Shown here: piece by piece, positions 26,901 to 34,505 of the stretch | Layout of the letters: each line of letters opens with the position of its first letter | How positions within the stretch are numbered: the first letter of the stretch is position 1 | From: Ctenopharyngodon idella | Lineage: Eukaryota > Chordata > Actinopteri > Cypriniformes > Xenocyprididae | NCBI RefSeq assembly: GCF_019924925.1 | Contig: NC_067231.1 | Location: 3,813,501-3,877,500 of the forward strand | Length of the DNA: 64,000 nt | Direction of reading: 5' to 3' | The notes under the pieces: model-generated | Told to the model about the DNA's origin: nothing | Database searches by the model: none | What the model saw: only the letters and a program-made list of their open reading frames with translations | Program-made: the position numbers and the translations under genes

Positions 26901-28936
26901 ATAAAACTTTATAAATTGATAATGTTGGCCAATCAAGATGACAAGAAATCTGTGATCAGTGTTGGCTGTAAAAATCCTGATTGGCCATTCCTAGTGTTTT
27001 GTTCCAAAAATTCACACCTATAACACACCAATAAAACACCAATAATGCTATGAAGACAACTGATGAACTCTACAACCAGATGATTATAGGCTACCTGTTT
27101 GAAAGTATGTTTAAAAGTCATGTGTATGAATGAATAAATAATCTGAGATCATTTGATTTTTTAATAATACCTGAAATTGTTTTTTTTTTTCTTTGTGCTT
27201 AGTTAGTTGCCCTTTGAACTCATTTTGAACTTGAATTACAGTTTTTTTATTTGCTTTGGTACTATTTTCACAAGTAAGGTGTACATTTTCAAAACTCTTA
27301 GTACAAAACTCCAAACTGATCACACTTCTAACACAGCTAGTCATTCTTTCAAAACCTCATCTCAAGCTTTCATTCTAGTTGTACATATTTTCATTCTACA
27401 TAATCATTGTTTCAAAACACAAGATCATTGTGATATGTAATGAGAACACTTGGTTTAATCACAGAAACACAACAGTATGATCTTCTTTCAGTTTAGTACT
27501 TTTAACATTCAGTTAATTCAATAGCAAACAATGCAAGATACATGTTTCAAATCACCCTTGATGCTGAAATAATTACAGTTACACAGGCTACAGATGCCAC
27601 ATTAGAAAATGCACTTACATTACCTAAATTACATAATTGACATAAAATCCATAATGTTTGTAACAATATCTATTCAGTGTGTTATCAAAAGGTGTGAAGT
27701 ATGACAGTCGTGAGGTTTTGTGTAGAATAGAGAGTGCTGCCAATACAGTAAATGTTCTCACTGTACCATATGACTGAATATATACTGTAGTTGATCTTTA
27801 CAGATGAAGGGTGAGTTACAATATTGTGGCAGTCTCTCTATACCATGGTAATGCCTCTAATCAGTCTGATGTTATACAATCAGTCCTTACAGTCAGTTAT
27901 ACAGTCACTCTATCCTGCTCTGTGTTCACAAATTTCAACACCCCCACCCCCCTCTCTCATTCTCACACACACACGTTGGGTTTCCACATAATGATTTTTA
28001 TAATGTATAAACTATATATTACATCCCCTAACTCTAAACCTACCCATCACAGAAAACTTTCTGCATTTTTACATTTTATAAAAATATAATTTCGTATGAT
28101 TTATAAGCTGTCCCTCATGGGGACCAAAAAAAAAAAAAAAAAAAAACCCTGCGTTGTGAACCAAATGTCCAAACCAAAAGGATGGTAATACCAGTAATTT
28201 TAGACCTAGTGGGGACATTTGGTTCACAACGCAGGGTTTACCATGACCCCACACACTCACTTTGACAATTGTGGTAATCATCTAAGATAAATTGCTTATA
28301 ATATAAAAAGAATTCATTACATTTGGTTATCCATTTCGGAAAATGCAAACAAGTTCTATAGAAACTATGCCTAAAGAATCAATATCTATAGAAATCTATA
28401 GGTGTACCAAATGATCCATTGATTAACCATTAAGTTCAGTTGGATTAAATAATAGACAAATGTATTAAACTGAACGAGAAGAGATGCAAATCAAAAGTTT
28501 GATAGTAATAGCATTATGAAAGGCAGTTACTGTGAATGAAATATTTATATAGGTGAATCACTTATTTTGTGTTGTGAAAAGGAAACTTTGTGATTTTGTG
28601 TATTGTACTAACACAATTGAAAATATGCTGAAACGTTTGAAAAAAGTGCACTGTTGATGATCTGTTGTGATATTAGTACTAAGAGTTTTGAAAATTGCTT
28701 GCTTGTGAAAATTGCACCAAAGCAATTTAAAAACGGTAACACATTTTTGCCACCTAATTCTTTTTTTAAACACCTGTTGTATTGTCATTGAACTGAATTA
28801 TTTGCATTCATTTCTACTGTAAAAATGCCATGAAATTGACAAACTTATTTAAAACAGACTTGTTTTAAATACTGACAAAAACTGAGAAACACTTACTGAT
28901 GAGAAATATCAGCGTCAGATACTTCAGATACTCCAT
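6594..28936 (-). CDS. Two-protease, five-NIDO transmembrane/GPI protein (polyserase-like), 30 exons
   Basis: Secreted or cell-surface protein of about 1,676 residues: signal peptide, trypsin-like domain 1, five NIDO domains, linker, trypsin-like domain 2, hydrophobic C-terminus. Coding exons, 5' to 3': 28936-28897, 23687-23516, 23407-23133, 22248-22097, 21808-21574, 18324-18209, 17575-17297, 16786-16691, 16569-16437, 16167-16046, 15903-15622, 15518-15423, 15314-15179, 15039-14909, 14771-14502, 14419-14324, 14134-13999, 13899-13778, 13685-13407, 13247-13151, 13022-12890, 12768-12644, 12552-12274, 12160-12068, 11969-11834, 11681-11655, 11244-11049, 10563-10295, 10168-10023, 6956-6594. All have GT-AG borders and agreeing phases, including the phase-1 joins protease/NIDO and NIDO/protease. 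They sum to 5,032 nt, one base too many; the excess is in exon 20. Single-transcript status is inference; two or more genes, or alternative ends, remain possible. The likely role is extracellular proteolysis or matrix adhesion; the substrate is unknown. Confidence 0.8.
7085..7458. repeat. Dispersed repeat family C copy (intron 29)
   Basis: Carries the same ATCATGGTTTCCACAAAAAT and GTGACACTGAAGACTGGAGT blocks as the copy at 51655. Confidence 0.6.
7609..8364. repeat. MITE family D, full length
   Basis: Ends are TTAAAGGATTAGTTC and the inverted GAACTATTCCTTTAA. The body includes the GATGACATGGGGGTGAGTAA block. Related copies are at 40223-40680 and 57079-57846. It sits in intron 29 of the protease-NIDO gene. 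Confidence 0.7.
9640..9990. repeat. Probable dispersed cyprinid repeat
   Basis: Contains the ACAACGTCTCGTTCCCTCC block, which I recall as common in carp-like genomes. Boundaries are not visible; the call is by familiarity only. The rest of the intron between 8365 and 10022 shows no gene. Confidence 0.35.
11655..11681 (-). other. Micro-exon linker between NIDO 5 and protease 2
   Basis: A 27-nt exon with a TTTTGCAG acceptor and a GTACAA donor encodes GFCDRTNLQ and keeps phase 1 on both sides. It is required neither by the NIDO nor by the protease fold, so it may be an optional exon. Its reality rests on splice signals and phase only. Confidence 0.5.
11834..12768 (-). other. NIDO unit 5 (exons 22-25)
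   Basis: Exons of 125, 279, 93 and 136 nt. Motifs are GIFYPYGD, DDGSSPLIP, PFVYFG, VNNNGDLTF, DIIAPLWTD, FIATWDKVPYY, TFQVVLVSGK, SGYDTIYS and GRWVFRVD. The DDGSSP and NNNG stretches are the closest in the window to alpha-tectorin. Phase 1 in and out. Confidence 0.85.
12890..13899 (-). other. NIDO unit 4 (exons 18-21), with a frameshift in exon 20
   Basis: Exons of 122, 279, 97 and 133 nt. Motifs are GLFYPTG, PFLYFG, VNNNGHLTF, DIIAPLW, ISYRLVT, IATWDRVPY, SFQVVLV, AGYDTIN and GRWVFRVD. The third exon is 97 nt while its counterparts are 96 or 93, always multiples of three. An extra base in the run CCTTTTG shifts the frame and brings a stop before the exon ends. Removing one base restores the family pattern. 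Confidence 0.8.
13999..15039 (-). other. NIDO unit 3 (exons 14-17)
   Basis: Exons of 131, 270, 96 and 136 nt. Motifs are GLFYPFGNG, PFSYFG, VYKNGFLTF, DIVAPLWTD, VCTWDNVRYY, SFQVLLISGSG, AGYDTID and GRWAFRVD. It is the most divergent of the five and has no obvious close partner among them. Phase 1 in and out. Confidence 0.85.
15179..16167 (-). other. NIDO unit 2 (exons 10-13)
   Basis: Exons of 122, 282, 96 and 136 nt. Motifs are GIFYPYGD, PFVYFGLVY, VNNKGYLTF, GIAPLWTD, ISYRQVTD, FIATWDKVPYY, TFQVVLVSGK, SGYDTSE and GRWVFRTD. The first three exons are closest to unit 5. Phase 1 in and out; several N-x-S/T sequons fit an extracellular domain. Confidence 0.85.
16437..18324 (-). other. NIDO unit 1 (exons 6-9)
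   Basis: The four exons (116, 279, 96 and 133 nt) encode about 208 residues. The order matches the alpha-tectorin amino terminus: an LFYPFG start, PFVYFG, NGHLTF, DIIAPLW, ISYRQVT, IATWDKVPY, SFQVVLVSGG, then IPVPDE and GRWVFRVD. The unit enters and leaves at phase 1. Its last exon is very close in sequence to that of unit 4. Confidence 0.85.
17862..18060. repeat. Two decayed Tc1-like ends, head to head
   Basis: TAACTCAGTTGAAGCACC... and its inverse near 18010-18045 flank a poly-T and (ATT)n core. Both arms resemble the inner end of the Tc1-like element at 53211 (TTGACGCACCTTTGGCAACA). Confidence 0.55.
18454..19631 (+). mobile_element. Tc1/mariner-like transposon, degenerate transposase
   Basis: Perfect 29-bp terminal inverted repeats begin CACCGATGAGCC, with TA on both sides (18452-18453 and 19632-19633). 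Between them, in two or three frames, lie transposase pieces: an N-terminal helix-turn-helix region, WKKVAWSEESRF, YQQDN and MNPIEHLWFDL. Frameshifts separate the pieces, so it is dead. It sits in intron 5 of the protease-NIDO gene, on the opposite strand. Confidence 0.9.
19992..21533. mobile_element. Inverted-repeat element with nested MITEs
   Basis: CAGGGCTGGATTTCCC and GGGAAATCCAGCCCTG face each other at the ends. Inside are the start of a family-A MITE (from 20093) and a complete small MITE (20776-21085). The ends resemble hAT-type termini, but a clear 8-bp duplication is not visible. Confidence 0.6.
20776..21085. mobile_element. Small MITE with GGCCCTGTCCCAAATGGCAC ends
   Basis: Terminal inverted repeats of about 20 bp (20776-20795 and 21064-21085) enclose about 270 bp with no coding potential; GC-richer than its surroundings. 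Confidence 0.75.
21574..23687 (-). other. Trypsin-like domain 1, probable pseudoprotease (exons 2-5)
   Basis: Residues about 26-220. The fold markers of chymotrypsin-family S1 are present: IVGG, WPWHVSL, TAAHC (His66), NDIALL (Asp117) and DSGGP (Ser216). Three changes argue against normal trypsin activity. The residue before IVGG is Gly rather than Arg/Lys, so tryptic zymogen cleavage should fail. Position 189 at the base of the S1 pocket is Gly instead of Asp. Position 193, the oxyanion-hole glycine, is Arg (RDSGG, created at the exon 4/5 join). The exon pattern is that of the vertebrate prostasin/testisin group. Confidence 0.8.
23979..24224. repeat. MITE family E, full length
   Basis: TTAAAGGGATAGTTCACC at the left and the inverted GGTGAACTATCCCTTTAA at the right; a near-palindrome. 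Partial copies lie at 58432-58582 and 60482-60703. Located in intron 1 of the protease-NIDO gene. Confidence 0.8.
24385..24600. mobile_element. hAT-type nonautonomous element with 8-bp duplication
   Basis: GTGTAGAG occurs immediately before (24377-24384) and after (24601-24608). The ends are CAGCGGTAC and GGGAATCCCTG, typical CAG...CTG hAT termini. Confidence 0.8.
24622..25440. mobile_element. Nested element with AGGCACAAT ends
   Basis: AGGCACAATCTGTG at the left faces ATTGTGCCT at the right, and the surrounding family-B sequence resumes on both sides. No transposase; the small open frames inside are not conserved. Confidence 0.6.
25545..26662 (+). mobile_element. L1-like LINE remnant with 3' tail
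   Basis: Reverse-transcriptase remnants read FINFNNFGKISGYKINWN near 25570 and QIIHFSFVHRLHCTPLKLF near 26220, the usual order of L1 reverse transcriptase toward its C-terminus. A 3' untranslated part and AATAAAAAGTTCATC plus poly-A end it at about 26662. It is interrupted around 25650-26090 by other repeats. Intron 1 of the protease-NIDO gene. Confidence 0.7.
25945..26085. repeat. Degenerate TCTTGGTCTCGACT-type minisatellite
   Basis: Repeated variants of GGTCTTG/GGTCTCGG fill about 140 bases. Confidence 0.6.
27230..28745. mobile_element. Long inverted-repeat element in intron 1
   Basis: The stretch around 27254-27305 (GCTTTGGTAC, TTTTCACAAGTA, TTCAAAACTCTTAGTAC) recurs inverted at 28676-28735. 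Between them is another repeat with a 26-bp perfect hairpin (28145-28170 with 28213-28238). Confidence 0.55.
28897..28936 (-). other. Signal-peptide exon of the protease-NIDO gene
   Basis: Encodes MEYLKYLTLIFLI, a short hydrophobic leader, and ends in a GTAAGT donor at phase 1. It joins in frame with the acceptor at 23687 to give a leader followed by TQRCG, the usual start of an S1 protease with a leader-linked cysteine. The intron between them is about 5.2 kb and full of transposons. A CAG just upstream of the 5' untranslated region suggests that one more noncoding exon may precede it. Confidence 0.7.
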
Positions 28937-29545
28937 TGTAATGAAAGCAGATTCAGTTGGTTTGGTCTAAAACTGGAGAGGAGCAGAGGAGGAAATAAAT
29001 ATAGAAATATACAAACATTAATTATTATATAAAATGCACAGCAAAAAAATTATGAAAAAGTTATGAACACTGATAAATCATATGTACTGAATGAAGTCAA
29101 ATAATCTCTGAAAATCCCTTACATACCTTGCAGTATTTACACAGCTGTTTTTGTCACTTCTGTCCTCTATCCGCTAATGACATCTAAACAAATCTACTAT
29201 GTAGAATTACATCATGTACATCACTGATACAAGAATTTGAATATACACTGTACAACTTATACACTGTTCCATGGCATTATATGAATATACATATTAGCAT
29301 GCAAAACTTTTGCTATACAGAAGGTCTCTGTGTACCTGTCCTCTGAATACTAAGGACATATTACAGCATATAAGCAAATGATCTGTTCCTGGATAGAAAT
29401 TTCTTAGTATTAGGCTAGAAATATATATATTTAAAAAGAGTTTACACAGAACAAATACAGTCAGTGCTATGCTAAAATAATGTACGTGGTCTTGACTGAT
29501 GTAATACATGATTAATTAAAAATTATAAGGATGAAGTTAAAACCT

Positions 29546-29855
29546 TACTAGCAACACTTTACAAAAAGGTTTCATTCGTTAACATTAATAGCATTAGTCA
29601 ACATGAATTAACAATAAACAATACTTCTAAGTTATTAATCTTAGTTAATTTCAACATTTAATACATTTTTGAAATCAAAGCTTGCATTTGTTAACATTAG
29701 TTAATGTACTGTAAACTAACAAACAAGCAATGAACTTTTATATTTTAATAACTAAACATTAAGAAAGATTAATAAATGCTTTATATTGCTCATTGTTAAT
29801 TCATGTTAGCTAATGCAGACCTTATTTACTAACTGAAACCTCTCACAGTGTTATT
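29546..29855. repeat. Dispersed repeat rich in GTTAACATTAGTTAAT
   Basis: Begins GCAACACTTTACAAAAAGG and is built of TTAACATTAGTTAATG variants in both orientations, a pattern familiar in cyprinid genomes. Confidence 0.6.
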
Positions 29856-30985
29856 GAAATAAACTTTTGCAGATGTGCACCATCTCTCATGATCTCATAA
29901 CTAAACAGCGAACAGCAGATTGAAGGTTAAAATAATCATATCTTCCACTGTTTCCTTTTAATTTCAGCTATAAGCAGCTCTACAGAAGGTCTACATTTTC
30001 ATTTTCATTAATTTAAATTCATTTAATTAGTGATTTTGTTGTATCTTTTGTAATTTTACAATTACAAGTTTTTTTTTACGTCTATATTGTTTTTATTCTT
30101 TTAGTTTTAGTTGTTTCAGTAAATCAAGTTAAACCATTAAAATAAGAAATGCAACTAGCTGAAATAAAATAAGTAAATTTTTTATATTTATTTTATTTTA
30201 GTTAATATTTTATTTCAAGCACCATTTTATTTATTTATTTATTGTTTGTTTTAGTTTTACTTTTAGTATCAGTTAACTAATGACTCTGCTGTTCAGTCAA
30301 AAACAAGGTTATTTCATACATGGAAAAAGCAGCACTTGTTCCCTCTCATTTTCCCTTCTTTTCCATCCAGGAACTCAGATAACTTCCCTATATTTCCTCA
30401 GCCCAACAGCTGTTTCTGCATTTTGATCCTTAACTGTTTACTGGTATTTGTATTTAATTTACATATATTGGCAACTGTGGTACATGATGCCATAAGGGAA
30501 AAAAGTACTTGTTACACACTAAATGATGCAAAAAAAACAAGTTTAAAGTATTTTCATTAGTCATTTGTTTATTCTTGTCAAATATAGAATACTGCAATGA
30601 CACAAAGGCCCTTTAACTTTTGTCAACTATATTTGATATGAGGTGATTTTAAATGGAATATTTGTGTTCACTGGTAAAAGGAGATCGTTTAAATCACCTT
30701 GGACAAAAGCATTTGCTAAATTTATACATTTTTAATGATGAAAATATTCATAAATAGCAATTAGGACTGCATATAGTCAGGGTCATCGCTAGCGGGGCGA
30801 AAGGTGGTGACATTTCTAGGGGTCGCCAGACCTTTGGGGACCGACACTTTTGGCAGAGGTCTAATGTTCAGCCTGTGTTATGACAATTCATTAATTTATT
30901 GGTGTTTTAGAACAAAACCAACAGTTTAAAAGAGGGCTTCAGCATCTTTAAGTCTCAGCAATGTCACCTTAAATTATCTTTTTTG

Positions 30986-31262
30986 TTAAAGTCCCCCTGT
31001 AGTCAATAATTTTATCACTTAAAACTCATCTTTGAGTACACACAAACGTTTTTTCCTGTGAAAAACAAAATTCTTCATGCCTTAAAATAGCTTTAATGTA
31101 ACTCTACACCCTTGCCTCACTTAGTATACATGGATCAATGAATATGCAAATTAGCCCCGCTCTTCCACTTGCTCACGCATCTCAGAGATGAACATATAAA
31201 AACACCACACAGACATATAAACAACATTAAAAACTTGATTTTCACCACAGGGGGTCTTTAAT
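30986..31262 (+). repeat. MITE family B, full length
   Basis: TTAAAGTCCCCCTGT and the inverted ACAGGGGGTCTTTAA mark the ends. Other copies are at 24290-25530 and around 42985-44010. Confidence 0.75.
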
Positions 31263-32639
31263 TACTTCAAGAGAAAATTAAGTTTAGCTCATTAGGGTAG
31301 CCAGATACTCCAGCTACGGCCCTGCATATAGTGCTTCAAATAGGGAAGTTTTGTATAATTTTCTTCTCCTGGGTTTAAAATAAACGATGAGAAAACATCA
31401 CTGGATATCTGTAGTTTTAAATACATCCCAATCAATCATGATTAGGTGTGCTTTTTTTTGTCAGTTGCAAGGTACGAAAATACACCATGCAAAATTCTGA
31501 AACTGAATTGTAATTTAAAAGCATACTTACTGAATGATGCACAGCACTGCTATCTATCATTTTTTGAAGTACAAGGTAGATGCACTACAGGCAAGTTCCG
31601 CTCATTTCATCCAGACATTGTGGTACAATGAGTCCTGGGTTTTTAAGGAAAAATAGTCGGTAGATTTGCAAAAGCTTGCAAGGTTAATGGCATCAAAGCT
31701 TTAAAAAAATTCTCTCAAATGTATATTCACTTAATTATCCTTCATATCTATTAAAACTTCCACAAAACGTACTCAGATTTCATCTTGTTAGGCTGTAATC
31801 TGAATGAATTGGCATGTGCACTGTTTTGTTTTATGATACCATTGATTTCAAATATATTTTGTAGGGACACCAGGCCTACTGACTGCCCTGTTTAGCTTCT
31901 GTGAGACGTGACTAGACCACAGACAGTTCTGGCTTTTTTTTTCTTTTTTTTTTTAGGACTCACACCTTGTTTGCCTTTCAAATTGTGGTTGTGCTGTGCA
32001 CAATGCTAAAATTGTGGGTTTTATAATATTTTGAGTTGTTAAGTTTTCTTCAGAAATCAGCAGAAATATCTATTATACATTTTTTTTATGGTAATTGGTA
32101 AATATTACCATAAAACAATATTATAGACAATACCAGTTTCATTGGTATTGGTATGTAAATATCTATGTATATTTTTATGGTATATGCCTGTAAAGTGTTT
32201 ATTTCTGAATGTGATTGTCAGTACATTTTATCAGTATTTACCATACTTTCAAAACAAAAATTAAAATATGAAAAAATATGCAATATGAAAATTATTTTCA
32301 AATAAAGCATTTTCTTTATAAAAGACAAGATTTGGTCTTCTAAAATCCTTTTATATTTATATGTATATATTTATATACATATTATATTCAAGGTCATCTT
32401 TGATACAATAATTTGGAACAATAATATTCTGGAGGTTTTCCCACAGGAGTTTGTATATCATTTGACTAATTGTATGCAACATTTTATGCCTAGAAACATG
32501 GTGATTTTTTTCCTGGCTGTTGGCAATATTTTCAGATTTATGGAGTGATAAAAAGAGAAATCCAAATTACCAATTAATGACATTTAAAAACAAAATCAAC
32601 ACCATTTATTATTATTAAACAACAATTCCTTTATTAATA

Positions 32640-33060
32640 CGGTTTATAGCAGGTGTAAACAGTGATTAACAAGCATTAATCTGAAGGGCGGGGTGGGGTG
32701 GGGTGCTATAAACCATTAATGCTCATTTAATTAGAGAGAATAAGCACCCCGTCCTCCTTTTGTCAATCACTGTGTCACACCCCCCACCACACAACACACT
32801 ACACCACATCCACCATCTGCGGCGCTATCGAGCCCCCTGCACCCGCCACCACAACCCTGCAGGGGGCTCTAGTACTGAAGAAACACTGATGAGTCCGATC
32901 GATGAGAAACTGTGAGCTTGAGAGAGAAATCCGTCCTTTAAATAGCAGTCCTGCAGCTGACGTCACGCAGATTCCAAACATTCTTTGCATGTTTATGACG
33001 CGGTGCGTCACTCTCATTGTGACGTCATTCACAAGACTCTCTCTCTTTCTCTCTCTGTGT
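32640..33060. promoter_or_regulatory. GC-rich patch with two CRE sites, a hairpin and a G-run
   Basis: TGACGTCA occurs at 32958-32965 and 33020-33027. A 12-bp perfect hairpin GAGCCCCCTGCA/TGCAGGGGGCTC spans 32830-32869, and GGGCGGGGTGGGGTGGGG at 32686-32703 is a four-run G-quadruplex motif. It could be a promoter or enhancer, possibly of an untranslated RNA; no coding exon is evident next to it. Confidence 0.35.
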
Positions 33061-33426
33061 GTAATTCAGTAACAAACCCTGAATTCATTAACCCTGTAAA
33101 ACCTGATATATGAAATAAGTATTTGTGTTGTTGTTGTTGTTGTTTATATCTTTAGAATGTATTTAACATATTTTTTTTAAAAAAATCTTTAAAAAGTTTG
33201 CATATGTGTTTTATCTTTTGTATCAAATTTTATACATCAGGGTTTTATGGCTCATATAGTGTGATATAGTGAGAAGCGACACTCAAGGAGGCCTAAATTG
33301 GGCAAAAATATGGAATTTGGTGCAGATGCTGATATTTATATGGCCAAAAAGTAAAAAGAAATTCTGCTTGTAATGTACTGTAAATTAATGAGATCTTTAT
33401 AACAGTGGTACTGTTATTTACATAAA

Positions 33427-33458
<32 letters not shown>

Positions 33459-34505
33459 TTGACTATATTAGTGAAGATATTCCATAGACTTCCACTGATT
33501 TTATGTCAGGTTAATGATATTTTAATATATATTTAATAATAATATCCATGTGACAAAATCATGCTGTAAGCACATGACATATTCTGACCACAAGATGTCG
33601 CTATTCGATCACTAACTATATAGACTGAAATGACAGGCATCAGGTCAAAGTGCATGTGCAATATTTACAAAACAGTATATTAGAATATTTAGGATGATCG
33701 TACATCATTTAAGTCACCCTTTAAGGAAAACAATAAATAAAGGATTTAATATTTAATAATAATAATAATAATAAAGCATATAAAATGAAGTGTATTGCAT
33801 TGTATTTCTTTCATGGCTGGTACATTTTCTTCAGAAATCATCAGATTATATATATATATATATATATATACAGTATGACTACATCTTAAATTATATAGTA
33901 CAATACACAAGGGAAATAAATTATGTTATAATACCATTGTTTTTATTATAATTTTCATTTTATTTATGTTTATTTAAGGTCACAAAGTGGACCAGATGCT
34001 GAAAATAATATTATTATCTGTAAAATTATCTGTATCTCTTTAAAAACCTGAAGGCAGCAGCATTAATTGGAAACAACATAAATTCAAATACACTTAACAT
34101 TTAATAGAAAATCTGTTCATCACAGAGCTTTAATCAAATGTTGATCAGATCTCAGTTTCACATTAGGCTACTTGTGCACATAACAGTCTGACCTGGATAT
34201 AAATCACATGATCATAAAACATACTGTCTGGTAACTGTATCATCGCCTCTGTGAAGATGTTCTTTCATCATTCTGATAAATAATAAAATTGAAGTTTCCT
34301 CCTTTATTTGTGTTCATGAACATGTGACATCTGGATTATTGTTACCATATACTTTTTTTGTTTTTACTCCTACCAGCTTGCAAATTGCCAGGATTTTCAA
34401 TCATCTGTAAAATGTTTTATTTTATTGCATGTTTCTCTTTTTCCCCCAGATGTTAGAGGCAGCTTAATCCTTAATATCTTTCAAACTCAAAAACAAGCAC
34501 TGATT

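Larger units (their letters stand above)
29000..34500. other. Intergenic region without a recognisable gene
   Basis: I see no exon set or conserved domain between the protease-NIDO leader and vkorc1. Contents are a dispersed repeat (about 29546-29855), a family-B MITE (30986-31262), AT-rich sequence, a GC-rich patch at 32640-33060 and simple repeats (TTG 33126, CA 33427, TAA 33756, TA 33847). Confidence 0.6.

Noticed and set aside
32876..32915. Hammerhead-ribozyme-like core (CTGATGAGTCC followed by GAGAAAC)
   Set aside because: Stem II cannot pair (the bases before GAAA do not match those after CTGATGA), and no stem I/III partners or cleavage site were found.
32799..33032. Minus-strand 77-codon open frame in the GC-rich patch
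   Set aside because: No recognisable domain; it covers the hairpin and CRE sites, and low stop density is expected from base composition.
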